Source: JBEGHD01 sp049334165 (GTDB taxonomy: Bacteria > Bacteroidota > Bacteroidia > Flavobacteriales_D > Sanyastnellaceae). Taken from it: DNA of 64,000 nt. The DNA is taken from the NCBI GenBank assembly GCA_049334165.1, contig JBEGHD010000013.1; one strand, written 5' to 3'. A program made the position numbers and the translations under genes. The notes below the pieces were generated by a model. The model ran no database searches. It was not told the DNA's origin and saw only the letters and a list, made by a program, of their open reading frames with translations. Shown here piece after piece: positions 33,317 through 42,393 of the stretch. Within the stretch, counting starts at the first letter, position 1. Each line of letters starts with the position of its first letter.

Positions 33317-33859
33317 ATGGATACTCAAGAAGCAAGTGTAAAAACAAAATGGGCAATCGACCCAACTCACAGCGAAGTTCAGTTTAAAGTAAAACACCTC
33401 GTAATCTCAACTGTAACAGGATCTTTCAACAAGTTTGAAGGAAGCCTCACTACAGAAAATGAAGATTTTGATGGAGCATCTGCCTACCTAACTATCGATG
33501 CAGACAGCGTACACACCAACCAGGCCGACCGCGATGGTCACCTCAAGTCTGGCGATTTTTTCGATGCTGAGACATATCCTCAGCTTAAGTTCGAAGGAAA
33601 ACTTTCAAAAACTGGTGATGGGTACAAATTGACCGGACCGCTGACAATTAAAGACGTCACTAAAGAAGTGACCCTGGATGTGGAGCACGGTGGTGTAATG
33701 GAGGATCCTTACGGACAAACCAAAGCTGGTTTTGAACTTACCGGATCTATCAACAGAAAAGAATTTGGATTGACCTGGAGCCAGGTAACCGAAGCGGGTG
33801 GAGTAGTAGTTGGCGACAACGTAAAACTCATGATGAGCATCCAGGTAGTTAAAGGATAA
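33317..33859 (+). CDS. YceI family polyisoprenoid-binding-like protein, no signal peptide
   Basis: 180 residues. The lipocalin-like YceI domain fills the protein: WAIDPTHSEVQFKVKHLVISTVTGSFNKFEG, the DSVHTNQADRDGHLKSGDFFDAETYP block and VTKEVTLDVEHGGVM. YceI proteins bind isoprenoid or other amphiphilic lipids. The ATG at 33317 is chosen because the 99 codons upstream in frame overlap the previous gene in another frame and show no family pattern. Unlike E. coli YceI there is no signal peptide, so a cytoplasmic location is predicted. It ends before a strong terminator. Confidence 0.9.
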   Translation: MDTQEASVKTKWAIDPTHSEVQFKVKHLVISTVTGSFNKFEGSLTTENEDFDGASAYLTIDADSVHTNQADRDGHLKSGDFFDAETYPQLKFEGKLSKTGDGYKLTGPLTIKDVTKEVTLDVEHGGVMEDPYGQTKAGFELTGSINRKEFGLTWSQVTEAGGVVVGDNVKLMMSIQVVKG

Positions 33860-33874
33860 GAACAACTTTTCAAT

Positions 33875-33919
33875 TACCGCAGTTAAGTGATTGTATCGCT
33901 TTAGCTGCGGTATTTTTTT
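33875..33919 (+). terminator. Intrinsic terminator after YceI gene
   Basis: TACCGCAG (33875-33882) pairs with CTGCGGTA (33905-33912), followed by seven T. The pirin gene starts 21 bases later and may need its own promoter or read-through. Confidence 0.8.
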
Positions 33920-33939
33920 GACTAAAAAAGCAAAACGAA

Positions 33940-34794
33940 ATGAGATCAGTAAAAGATATTCACGATTCACTTTACGCTCCGATTGATGACTTGGAGACTT
34001 ATCGCCCGATGCCAACGAGAAGCATCAATCACCTTGATCCGTTTTTGTTTCTCAATCATCACGGGCCGCAAACTTACGGCCCCGGAAATCGCGGATTGCC
34101 CTTTGGACCCCATCCGCACAGAGGTTTTGAAACGCTGACCTACATCCTCAAGGGCGACATCGTCCATCAAGATTCGGGAGGCCACAAAAGCAAAATCGAA
34201 GCAGGTGGCGTTCAGTGGATGACAGCCGGAAGCGGTCTAATTCACTCCGAAATCTCGTCCGAAGAATTTAAATCGAAAGGTGGTGAAGTTGAAATTCTCC
34301 AGCTTTGGATGAATCTGCCTTCGAAGTACAAGATGACTGACCCCGACTACAAGGGGCTTACCGAAGAGGAAGTTGTACATCTCGAAGAAGACAATGGGAA
34401 GGTTCGCGTGAATTTGATTTCAGGAGATTGGAAAGGAACAAAAGGGCCGATCGATTCGCTCACCAAATTGATGCTGACCAGCATTGAAATGAAAGCAGGA
34501 GGGAAGTTCTCTCTGGATGTTCCGGTAGAAAACAACATCCTGTTTTACGTAGCTCGAGGCTCGGTGAAAGTGAATGGGAAAGAAGCTTCTTTGCACAAAC
34601 TTGTGGAGTTCGACAATGACGATCCTGCGCTCGAGGTAGAAGCTTCGCAAGATGCGATTCTGATTTTTGGTCACGGAAAGCCCTTCGAAGAACCGATTGT
34701 AGCACAGGGCCCGTTTGTGATGAATTCGCATCAGGAAATTCGCCAGGCCATGGAAGACTACCAGGCCGGTAAAATGGGCGTTTGGGAAGGTTAG
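33940..34794 (+). CDS. Pirin family protein
   Basis: 284 residues with the bicupin fold. The metal-binding set is visible: PHPHRGFETLTYIL (two His), then HQDS and SGLIHSE (His and Glu ligands). The second cupin and the C-terminal GPFVMNSHQEIRQAMEDYQAGKMG are typical. Pirins are iron-binding; some act as quercetin 2,3-dioxygenase, others have regulatory roles. Substrate is not predictable from sequence. Cytoplasmic. Confidence 0.93.
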   Translation: MRSVKDIHDSLYAPIDDLETYRPMPTRSINHLDPFLFLNHHGPQTYGPGNRGLPFGPHPHRGFETLTYILKGDIVHQDSGGHKSKIEAGGVQWMTAGSGLIHSEISSEEFKSKGGEVEILQLWMNLPSKYKMTDPDYKGLTEEEVVHLEEDNGKVRVNLISGDWKGTKGPIDSLTKLMLTSIEMKAGGKFSLDVPVENNILFYVARGSVKVNGKEASLHKLVEFDNDDPALEVEASQDAILIFGHGKPFEEPIVAQGPFVMNSHQEIRQAMEDYQAGKMGVWEG

Positions 34795-34797
34795 TAT

Positions 34798-35271
34798 CTA
34801 AAACAACTTCTTGCCAGATTCCTTTAGAACAAAATTATTGAGAGCATTTTTCTCAGAATTTGAAAGTAACGAAACGAGCTCGCGGCATTGGTCGAGGGCT
34901 CGTTTTTTCGTCTGTATACTTGCGTCTTTTTGAGACAAAAGCTCAAACATTGTGGAAAGCTCGGTTTCTCCTAGCTCATTTCTTGAAAACTCTGCCAGCT
35001 CAACAAGAATTTTGATTTGCGAAGTATCGAAGGAAAGTGTATCGGTTACCTCCAGGTCATCGCAGTATGATTTAACTGCAAAAAAGAGGCATTCGCAGTG
35101 CGCCTGATTTCCGGGACAGTTGGCCTCAGCGTTACCGAAAGCACAATCGATTTCACAGTGGTCTTTCTGGCTGACGTGTGAATAGAGCTTTTTGTTGATG
35201 TTGGGGCTGGTCAGTACGAAAAGGAGACCGGCTGCTAAAATTCCGATGATGATGATTGTGCGTAGCTTCAT
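34798..35271 (-). CDS. Small membrane-anchored Cys-rich protein, unknown
   Basis: 157 residues with an N-terminal hydrophobic anchor or signal (about 5-22). It then has a compact Cys cluster: six Cys within about 32 residues (HCEIDC ... NCPGNQAHCECLFF ... YC). The C-terminal half is helical and charged. I do not recognise it. The Cys spacing could hold a metal centre or disulfides in the periplasm. It is convergent with pirin (3 bases between stops). Confidence 0.6.
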   Translation of the reverse strand: MKLRTIIIIGILAAGLLFVLTSPNINKKLYSHVSQKDHCEIDCAFGNAEANCPGNQAHCECLFFAVKSYCDDLEVTDTLSFDTSQIKILVELAEFSRNELGETELSTMFELLSQKDASIQTKKRALDQCRELVSLLSNSEKNALNNFVLKESGKKLF

Positions 35272-35340
35272 AAAATTTTGATTTATTGCTGAAGTTAGTA
35301 CGCAAAGATTTGAAATTCAAATTAATAAAGAGCTTTTTGC

Positions 35341-35922
35341 TTACTTACCTACCCGTTTCTTTCTGATCTTACTCAAAAATTCTGGAGTAATTCCAAGGTA
35401 AGAGGCGATATATTTTTGAGGGACGACCAACTCCATTCCCGGATGTGACTTCAAAAACTGGTCGTATTTTTCTTCAGCTGTGTTCGAGATGTTTCGAATG
35501 ATTCGTTTTTGGTGGCTCACCAGCGATTTCTGAAAAAGAATCCTGAAATAGTGATCGAATGTTGGAGCCTCTCTGCAAAGCTGGTCGAAGTTATTTTTCG
35601 GTAGCATAGCCACCTTAGACTCAGTAATCGCTTTGATGGAGTAGAGCGAAGGAGAATTTTCAACAAATGCCTGCAAGTCGCCAGTCCACCACATTTCTCT
35701 GCCAAATTGCATAACGTGAGGGTCGCAGTTTTTGTCGGAGTAGTAGGTCATCAGGCAACCAGAAATAACCAGCGTGAGTGCAGCTCCAGGTTGATCTTGC
35801 TCGATCAGCATTTCGTTTTTTTGCAGTGATTTCATTTCTGCCAGGGAGAAAAACAGGTCCATATCGCTTTCGGTCACTGCTGTATGTCGCCTAAAGTTTT
35901 GGGTGATCTTTTCTCGTTCCAT
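35341..35922 (-). CDS. Crp/Fnr family transcriptional regulator
   Basis: 193 residues. The N-terminal cyclic-nucleotide-binding jelly roll (about 25-140) includes LIEQDQPGAALTLVISGCLMTYY. A dimerisation helix follows, then a winged HTH (KYIASYLGITPEFLSKIRKKR) at the very C-terminus. This shortened HTH form is common in Bacteroidota. The Fnr-type Cys cluster is absent, so oxygen sensing through Fe-S is not expected; the effector is unknown. It is separated by about 145 bases from the divergent lipoprotein gene. Confidence 0.9.
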   Translation of the reverse strand: MEREKITQNFRRHTAVTESDMDLFFSLAEMKSLQKNEMLIEQDQPGAALTLVISGCLMTYYSDKNCDPHVMQFGREMWWTGDLQAFVENSPSLYSIKAITESKVAMLPKNNFDQLCREAPTFDHYFRILFQKSLVSHQKRIIRNISNTAEEKYDQFLKSHPGMELVVPQKYIASYLGITPEFLSKIRKKRVGK

Positions 35923-36046
35923 TCAGTCTTCTTCTTTTCATTAGAGATAGCTCTGCAATAGCTGCTCATCAATTGATACCTCACAAGATTACATATTTTC
36001 TTTCTTTGATTCTAAATTGCATAGAGCAGCCTGTGCGCAATAATTT

Positions 36047-36054
36047 TATTTTTG
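36047..36054 (+). promoter_or_regulatory. Putative -7 box (TATTTTTG)
   Basis: It matches TAnnTTTG, 14 bases before the ATG at 36069. It supports the shorter start of the lipoprotein gene. Confidence 0.45.
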
Positions 36055-36068
36055 CCGTAACCGTGGAT

Positions 36069-37640
36069 ATGAGAACAGCTCGAATTTTAATATTCTTCTT
36101 TATCACCTTGACTCTGTTTGCCTGCCGAAAGGAAGAGACACGCTGGAAAACGAAATGGAAAGCACCTCTTGCCAAGGGCAGACTTTCTTTGGGCGACCTT
36201 GTTGGCGATACCTTGTTGTCTTTTGATGAGGGAGGTCTAGCTCATCTGATCTACGAAAATAAGCTCACAAATTTCGATCTTGACACGTTGGTGAAACTGC
36301 CTGACACGCTAGTTAGCCAAAGCTACTCACTCGACATTGACGGTGGACCTTTTGATTTTCCCGCGGGCTTTGTACTGGTTGATGAACCACAACAAACTTC
36401 CTACGACTTGGGTGGTGCAGAGCTCAAAACCGTGAGGGTAAAAAGCGGAGGAGTGCGAATTGAGCTGCGAAACTATGTCGATTCAAAACTTCAGATGTCT
36501 TACAATCTTGTTGGTGCCGATGGTCCGCAAGGTCCGCTGGGCTACAGCATCGAAGCCGATGAAGGTACTCCAGATAACCCTGCGGTATACGAAGACTTTC
36601 GGGATATTTCTGGTTATGAACTTTCTCTTACTGGAATTGACGGTAATGACAACAACACGCTCGCTGCAAACTTTTTGGCCACAGTTGGAGACAATGAAGG
36701 AGAAACGGCAATTTATGGCGATGACAGTGTATCGGTAAATATCAGCTTCGAGGACGTTGTAATTGAATACGCCTCGGGCTACTTCGGGCAGTACGAAAAC
36801 GAACTTGTAGACACCATCTACCTTGACTTTTTTAAGAATATCTCACCAGGAATTCTTCAACTGGATGAGGTGAATTTTGATCTCTCTATCACCAATTATG
36901 TGGGAATGGACGCTCAGGTAACCTTCAACGAGTTGAAGAGCATCCGCACCACTCCGGAAAATGATGTGGTTTTATCACACGCATTTATCGGAGATCAAAA
37001 GAATATTACCCGGGCTACTGACAATAACGGAAATGTGTCGCCAACAGAACTGGAAATTGAAGTGAATGGCGACAATTCCAATATTGTAGACTTCACCGAA
37101 ATAATGCCAGATAAAGTGGCCTATGATATTGATCTGAACTTGAATCCACTGGGAGACATTTCTTTGGGTAACGACTTTCTCTACACTGATCAGTCTCTGG
37201 AAACGTCTTTGATTTTGGATGTGCCTCTTTGTCTGGCTGCCGAAAACCTCGGAATGCGCGATACGCTTGAGCTCAACAACGAGCCTATCGAAGAATGGGC
37301 ACAGGGAAGTCTTTTTCTGAAGGTGGAAAACACTTTTCCATTTTCGGCAAACTTCGATCTTTCATTACTTGAAGAAGGGAATGGCGAAACAGAGCTTATC
37401 GGCTCTGGAGAAATTGCCGCTGCCACCATGCCCGTTGGTCTGGACTACCTCGCTCAGGAATCGATATCTACCATCGAGGTCCCGGCAGAATTGGTTTCCA
37501 GGCTTCACAGTGAAAACCGCATTGTGATCAACGTGACTTTCGACACCGCCAACTATCCCGATCTGGTGAAGTTGCGTGAGCAATATTATATGGATATAGT
37601 GCTAACCGGAGATATCGATTATGAGATTACAGTTGAATAG
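36069..37640 (+). CDS. Large predicted lipoprotein of the cell envelope
   Basis: 523 residues from the ATG at 36069: MRTARILIFFFITLTLFACRKEE, with lipobox LFAC and Cys19 lipidated; the longer frame start at 35973 is rejected. The mature protein is beta-rich and acidic, with repeated strand-like segments (VRIELRNYVDSKLQMSYNLVGADG; TIYLDFFKNISPGILQLDEVNFDLSITNYVG). I do not recognise a domain. The next gene, a DUF5723-like barrel protein, overlaps it by 20 bases, suggesting that the two act together in the outer membrane (inference). Confidence 0.8.
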   Translation: MRTARILIFFFITLTLFACRKEETRWKTKWKAPLAKGRLSLGDLVGDTLLSFDEGGLAHLIYENKLTNFDLDTLVKLPDTLVSQSYSLDIDGGPFDFPAGFVLVDEPQQTSYDLGGAELKTVRVKSGGVRIELRNYVDSKLQMSYNLVGADGPQGPLGYSIEADEGTPDNPAVYEDFRDISGYELSLTGIDGNDNNTLAANFLATVGDNEGETAIYGDDSVSVNISFEDVVIEYASGYFGQYENELVDTIYLDFFKNISPGILQLDEVNFDLSITNYVGMDAQVTFNELKSIRTTPENDVVLSHAFIGDQKNITRATDNNGNVSPTELEIEVNGDNSNIVDFTEIMPDKVAYDIDLNLNPLGDISLGNDFLYTDQSLETSLILDVPLCLAAENLGMRDTLELNNEPIEEWAQGSLFLKVENTFPFSANFDLSLLEEGNGETELIGSGEIAAATMPVGLDYLAQESISTIEVPAELVSRLHSENRIVINVTFDTANYPDLVKLREQYYMDIVLTGDIDYEITVE

Positions 37641-38919
37641 CAGCATGTTGAGACATACTGCCCTTGTGATCCTCATCCTTCTGATATGGGTTTCCAAAAT
37701 GCAATCTCAAACGTTGCTACTCATGAGTGAGGATAGCTCCTTTGTTGAGAATCAGGCGCTGCTCGAGCTGCGCGGTGAACTCGATTACCGAAGCAATCGG
37801 CTCACCAATGAGTTTACCGACAAATTCATCTTTGGTGGAGAAATCAACAATGAGCTAAAAGATGAGGTGAGAGATAATGGAGACGAAACTTTTCGGTTTG
37901 GCGGAGAAGCTTCTGCCGGATTGAGATTTTTCAACTTTGCCGACACCATTTTCAAAAGCAAGCCAAATCTCGGATTGATGGTAAACCTCTCGACTCACTG
38001 GCATGCAAGAGCCAGTTTCTCTGAAAACTTTTACGGAATGGCCATGTATGGAAACAGGTCATTTGCGAGTTCAAACGTAGCGCTGGACCCAATAAGTGCG
38101 GATTATTTTGCCTGGCAACAGGCTGGAGTCGGCATCTTTCACAAACCTACTTTGTCATTCGTTTCTGTAGATGTTATCAACGGTCAATCTTTTTCATCGC
38201 TGCTTGTTTCTGGTGCCGATTTATACACCTCACCCGATGGCGATGAGTTGACAATTGGGCTTTCTGCCGAAATGAATGAGTCCGATACACTCTTCTCGGG
38301 ATTCGGTGTTTCCAATGGAGTGGGAAGTGCTATCAATGCTCGAATAAATTTGCCTCTCAAAGAGGACAAAGGTTTTGTAAGTCTTCAACTTCATGACTTT
38401 GGTTTCATCAACTGGAATGAGTACTCGTTACATCACCAGAGCAATACAACCTATTCGTTTTCGGGAGTAGACATAAACGATGTTTTTTCAGACGAAAATG
38501 AAGTGCAATTCCCGAGTATTCAGGACACTCTTTTTGAGGAGACAACAGTTAGCCAACGCACAACGTTTCTACCTGGAAGAATCGTAGCAACCTTGAATCA
38601 TCGCATTGTCGAAGACGGTTTTTACACTCTGGGAATTGAGTTTATTCCAGTCTCTGAGTATGTGCCACTTGGAAGGGTGGGCTACTCACATTTTCTGAGT
38701 GAGAGGATGATTGTCGGAGCTAATGCGGAATACGGGGGGTATGGAAACTTCAGAGCTGGACTTCACTTTCAATGGTGGACCGAAAGTAATTGGTATCTTC
38801 AGCTGAGAGTAACCGATGTGCCTGGTTTGTTTTTACCTGAAGCCAAGGGGCGGGGAGCGCAGTTTGTAATTTCAAAATTTTTCAAATCACGAAATGATCG
38901 AGAACGTACCAAAAATTAA
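37621..38919 (+). CDS. DUF5723-like outer-membrane beta-barrel protein
   Basis: 432 residues with a signal peptide. The ATG at 37621 overlaps the previous gene; the ATG at 37645 (MLRHTALVILILLIWVSKMQSQ) is a good alternative. The mature part is beta-rich with alternating aromatic patterns (ASAGLRFFNFADTIF; GLMVNLSTHWHARASF; KGFVSLQLHDFGFINWNEYSLHHQ) and matches the layout of DUF5723-family barrels. Function unknown. The kdsA start lies 26 bases inside its 3' end. Confidence 0.78.
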   Translation: MRLQLNSSMLRHTALVILILLIWVSKMQSQTLLLMSEDSSFVENQALLELRGELDYRSNRLTNEFTDKFIFGGEINNELKDEVRDNGDETFRFGGEASAGLRFFNFADTIFKSKPNLGLMVNLSTHWHARASFSENFYGMAMYGNRSFASSNVALDPISADYFAWQQAGVGIFHKPTLSFVSVDVINGQSFSSLLVSGADLYTSPDGDELTIGLSAEMNESDTLFSGFGVSNGVGSAINARINLPLKEDKGFVSLQLHDFGFINWNEYSLHHQSNTTYSFSGVDINDVFSDENEVQFPSIQDTLFEETTVSQRTTFLPGRIVATLNHRIVEDGFYTLGIEFIPVSEYVPLGRVGYSHFLSERMIVGANAEYGGYGNFRAGLHFQWWTESNWYLQLRVTDVPGLFLPEAKGRGAQFVISKFFKSRNDRERTKN

Positions 38920-39703
38920 AAATACCGCTAGCGGAAATTTCTTTTTACTGGCAGGGCCTTGCGCCATTGAAGGCGAGCAAATGGCGATGGACATAGCCGG
39001 TGAAATCAAAGAGATTACTGAAGAGCTGAATATTCCTTACGTCTTCAAAGGTTCTTACAAAAAGGCCAATCGCAGCCGTCTCGACTCGTTTACGGGAATT
39101 GGCGATGAAAAGGCACTGGAGATTTTGGCGAAGGTTGGGCGAGAGTTCGATCTACCCACAATTACGGACATTCACAGCGTTCCCGAAGCCGCAATGGCAG
39201 CAAGCTACGTTGATGTACTGCAAATCCCCGCTTTCCTGTGTCGGCAAACAGATTTGCTTGTGGCAGCGGCAAACACCGGCAAGGTTGTGAACATCAAGAA
39301 AGGACAGTTTTTGTCACCAGACGCCATGCAATTTGCGGTGAACAAAGTGAAAGAATCAGGTAACGAGAACGTTTGGATCACTGAGCGCGGGACCACCTTC
39401 GGATATCAGGATTTGGTTGTAGATTTCCGCGGAATCGCCACCATGCAGCAATTTGGTCCAACGGTGATGGATGTGACTCATTCTCTGCAACAACCTAATC
39501 AGGCAAGTGGTGTGACCGGAGGAAAACCCCAACTCATCGAAACCATTGCCAGAGCCGCCATAGCTGTCGGTGCAGACGGTTTGTTCATTGAAACTCATCC
39601 GACACCGTCTACCGCAAAAAGCGATGGAGCGAACATGTTAGAGCTAAGCAAACTCAAGCCGATGCTCGAAAATTTGATTAGAATAAGAAAAGCCATTTCA
39701 TGA
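38894..39703 (+). CDS. kdsA: 3-deoxy-8-phosphooctulonate (KDO-8-P) synthase
   Basis: 269 residues. KdsA condenses PEP with arabinose 5-phosphate to KDO-8-P for the lipopolysaccharide inner core. Hallmarks: LLAGPCAIEGEQMAMDIA, VFKGSYKKANRSRLDSFTG, TDIHSVPEAAMAASYVDVLQIPAFLCRQTDLL, ITERGTTFGYQDLVVDFR and a final FIETHPTPSTAKSDGANML. It overlaps the barrel gene by 26 bases, and its stop overlaps the ATG of the next T9SS gene (ATGA at 39700), so it is embedded in an envelope operon. KDO synthesis implies LPS in this organism. Confidence 0.96.
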   Translation: MIENVPKIKNTASGNFFLLAGPCAIEGEQMAMDIAGEIKEITEELNIPYVFKGSYKKANRSRLDSFTGIGDEKALEILAKVGREFDLPTITDIHSVPEAAMAASYVDVLQIPAFLCRQTDLLVAAANTGKVVNIKKGQFLSPDAMQFAVNKVKESGNENVWITERGTTFGYQDLVVDFRGIATMQQFGPTVMDVTHSLQQPNQASGVTGGKPQLIETIARAAIAVGADGLFIETHPTPSTAKSDGANMLELSKLKPMLENLIRIRKAIS

Positions 39704-41163
39704 GAACGTTTTTCACGGTCATAGGATTTTTTGTTTTTGCCTTTAGCGCCATTGCACAGTTGGATACTGCGATGGTGAGGACTGTTGGTGGAATCAGGAA
39801 TGAAGAGGCCAGGGACGTGATTGAGACCGCGGATGGAGGGTACTTGCTTTTTGGAACAACAGGTAGCGCAGATGAATCCAGTTCTAAAATGTATCTGGTT
39901 AAGATCTCAGAGCAGCTGGGTTTTGAATGGAGCCAAGTTTATGGTGAAAATAGTGTCAATGTTGGAGTGAGTATATCTCCTGATGGCAATGGTAACTACT
40001 TTTTAATTGGACATACACTTAACTTATCTTCGAGCTATGATCTTTTAGTAATGAAGGTTAATTCCATAGGTGAAATTATTTGGAGTGATTCATACGGAGA
40101 AAGTGACTGGGATTTCGCAAATGATGCTATTGTGTTGCCGAGTGGCGAGCTTGTCATCATTGGTGAAACCTGGAGTTTCGGGCAGCAGAACCAAGTTTAT
40201 TGCACTAAGATCTCTTCAGATGGAGAGTTTATTTGGGAGGCGGTTTATGGTGGAGATGGTTTTGATTTAGGATTTACTATTTCTCCAGTTCCCAATTCAA
40301 CTGATCAGTTTTTTATAGGAGGAACCACACAAAACGAATCTAATCGAGAGGCATTTTTGGCTCTAGTTGATGCGGAGACCGGGGAAATCAGTTGGCAAAC
40401 AAGTGAAACTACAAGTACAGACAGTGGTCAGGTTATCCTGGACACTTATGCGTTGGAAGACTCGACTGTTCTTTGTGCTGGTTATTTTTTGGCAGACAAC
40501 AGAAGACAGAAAATAATAAAGAAGTTTGATTTTGATGGGGAACTCCTATGGGAGAATATTCTGGATGATGATGGTAATCAACAGCTCAATGCAGTTACTG
40601 AGCACAATGGCGAGATCCTTTTCGCTGGGCGCAGCGACATTTATGGTTTGGGTGGGCTGTCTATGTATTTGTTGAGGACCAATAGCAGTGGTGGATATTC
40701 AGCTGCTGCTGCTTTTGGAGGAGACCAAGACGATTTTGGGAACGATGTTATCGTAGATTCACAGGGACGTGCAGTTTATGTAGGAGGCTCGAGCTCGTAC
40801 GGGGGAAGCCTGCATGATTTCTACTTAGTCAGGATTCCGAATGTGTCTCTAGTTTCCGAATATGTCTTGGATATCGCAGATTATCAAGATGAGTTCGCTA
40901 CAGAAATTGCTGAGAATTCATTTGTACACTCCGAAGTTCGCGTGTTCCCAAATCCCGCAAAAACTGAGATAACAATTAATCATGGCTTGACAGCAAGTCC
41001 GAAGGCAAAAATCTACGACTTGTCCGGTAGAATAGTATTGACTATACCTCTTACGCCAACCAGCTCAACCATTAATTTAGAAACTCTACAAGCTGGTATT
41101 TACTTCATTAGACTTCAAGGTGAAGGAGTAAGCAGTAATGCAATCAAATTTTTGAAACAGTGA
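39700..41163 (+). CDS. Secreted beta-propeller-like protein with T9SS type A sorting domain
   Basis: 487 residues with a signal peptide (MRTFFTVIGFFVFAFSAIAQ). The body holds repeats of about 50 residues with the pattern GGI..DEA.DVI...DGGYLLFGTT / KISSDGEFIWEAVYGGDGFD / GGDQDDFGNDVIVDSQGRAVYVGGSS, as in bacterial SBBP-type propeller proteins. The C-terminal 75 residues (VRVFPNPAKTEITINHG ... GIYFIRLQ) form a T9SS type A sorting domain. Export to the surface is predicted; the target is unknown. Its start overlaps the kdsA stop. Confidence 0.9.
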   Translation: MRTFFTVIGFFVFAFSAIAQLDTAMVRTVGGIRNEEARDVIETADGGYLLFGTTGSADESSSKMYLVKISEQLGFEWSQVYGENSVNVGVSISPDGNGNYFLIGHTLNLSSSYDLLVMKVNSIGEIIWSDSYGESDWDFANDAIVLPSGELVIIGETWSFGQQNQVYCTKISSDGEFIWEAVYGGDGFDLGFTISPVPNSTDQFFIGGTTQNESNREAFLALVDAETGEISWQTSETTSTDSGQVILDTYALEDSTVLCAGYFLADNRRQKIIKKFDFDGELLWENILDDDGNQQLNAVTEHNGEILFAGRSDIYGLGGLSMYLLRTNSSGGYSAAAAFGGDQDDFGNDVIVDSQGRAVYVGGSSSYGGSLHDFYLVRIPNVSLVSEYVLDIADYQDEFATEIAENSFVHSEVRVFPNPAKTEITINHGLTASPKAKIYDLSGRIVLTIPLTPTSSTINLETLQAGIYFIRLQGEGVSSNAIKFLKQ

Positions 41164-42389
41164 TGAGTATCAATTCTGATATTATCAGGAGGTTTCTATT
41201 AACGCTTGTTTATTACTGCACAGTTTTTACCGTAGGTTATTTCGTCTTAGTTCAATTAAAATTAGTTGAAGAGTTTTCGATCTCAAACCTGATTTATTTT
41301 GATGCAGAAAATTATCAAAAGATTGCGCAAACGGGCTATACCGAAACCTGGTTAACGGCCTATTTCCCCTTATTTCCTCTTTTTTGGTCTGTTGTGTCAG
41401 GAGCTGTTAATATCAGCATTTTGAATGGTCTGCTTTACATTCTCTTTTTAAGCCTGCTATCATGGAAGCTAAATATTTCAAGCCGCGTTCAATTATTGTA
41501 CCTGGCGTTGCCCTCAGTGATTTTCTTTTTTCTCCCTTATTCGGAAGCTCTGTTCTTTGCTTCATCGGTGCTGTTACTGATTGGACTCAGAAATCGGTGG
41601 TTTTGGCTGATTGCCGTAGGCACATTTTTAGCAGCAACCTGTCGTCCGACAATTGCTGTTTTTATTCCCGCTTTTTGGTTGGTAAGTCTTCTTGAGTTCG
41701 TCAGAATAAAAACGCAGTTTGACTGGAAAACTCCAATGGCTGGAACGTTGGCGAGCTTGCTTGGGTTGGCCTTTGTTTTCTACATTCAATGGTTGGATAC
41801 ACGTAAATTCTTCACATTTCTGGAAGCGCAGAAACTATGGGGGAATCAGATTGGCTTTCCTGAATTCCCTTTTTCATCCTGGGGAGGAAATAATATTGTG
41901 AAGCTTGATGCAATAGCTTTTTGGACGGGAACGTGCTCTGGAATGATGTTTATTTTGGCTTTCTTTCGGAAGAAGTTGCACCTGAGGAGAGAAGAGATTT
42001 TTTCGCTTTTGTACTTGGCTGGCACCACCATGCTAATACTAATCTATCGTGGTGGGGAATTCTTTAGTTTAAATAGGTTCATTTTTGCAACGCCTTTCTT
42101 TCTGGTCGTTCTCGGATGGCTTTCCAAAATAGAAAGAATAAGAAGGTGGTGGTGGGTACCGGTTTCTCTACTGGTGACAAGTTTGCTGTTTGGATCCTTC
42201 GTTCATATCCAGGCCTTGCTGAAGTGGTTATTGCTCGTGGTTCTGATGACAGCCTTAATTTTATCGATTCCAGGTCAGCAATTTCGTAGATTGCCAAGAG
42301 CTAGTCTAAAAACCGGAATTCTTATGCTTCTCGTACTGACTCAAGTTTATTTTCTGTGGCGTTTTCTTGTTGGTGATTGGATTGCCTAA
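41163..42389 (+). CDS. PIG-V-like polytopic mannosyltransferase-type membrane protein
   Basis: 408 residues with about ten membrane helices. The first luminal/periplasmic loop contains NLIYFDAENYQKIAQTGYTE, resembling the WD..HY..IA..GY motif of PIG-V and related GT-C glycosyltransferases, and the later segment CRPTIAVFIPAFW fits the family. It likely uses a lipid-linked sugar donor for envelope glycan or protein glycosylation (inference). TGATG couples it to the T9SS gene; the GTG at 41160 is a weaker start. Confidence 0.72.
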   Translation: MSINSDIIRRFLLTLVYYCTVFTVGYFVLVQLKLVEEFSISNLIYFDAENYQKIAQTGYTETWLTAYFPLFPLFWSVVSGAVNISILNGLLYILFLSLLSWKLNISSRVQLLYLALPSVIFFFLPYSEALFFASSVLLLIGLRNRWFWLIAVGTFLAATCRPTIAVFIPAFWLVSLLEFVRIKTQFDWKTPMAGTLASLLGLAFVFYIQWLDTRKFFTFLEAQKLWGNQIGFPEFPFSSWGGNNIVKLDAIAFWTGTCSGMMFILAFFRKKLHLRREEIFSLLYLAGTTMLILIYRGGEFFSLNRFIFATPFFLVVLGWLSKIERIRRWWWVPVSLLVTSLLFGSFVHIQALLKWLLLVVLMTALILSIPGQQFRRLPRASLKTGILMLLVLTQVYFLWRFLVGDWIA

Positions 42390-42393
42390 AGCT

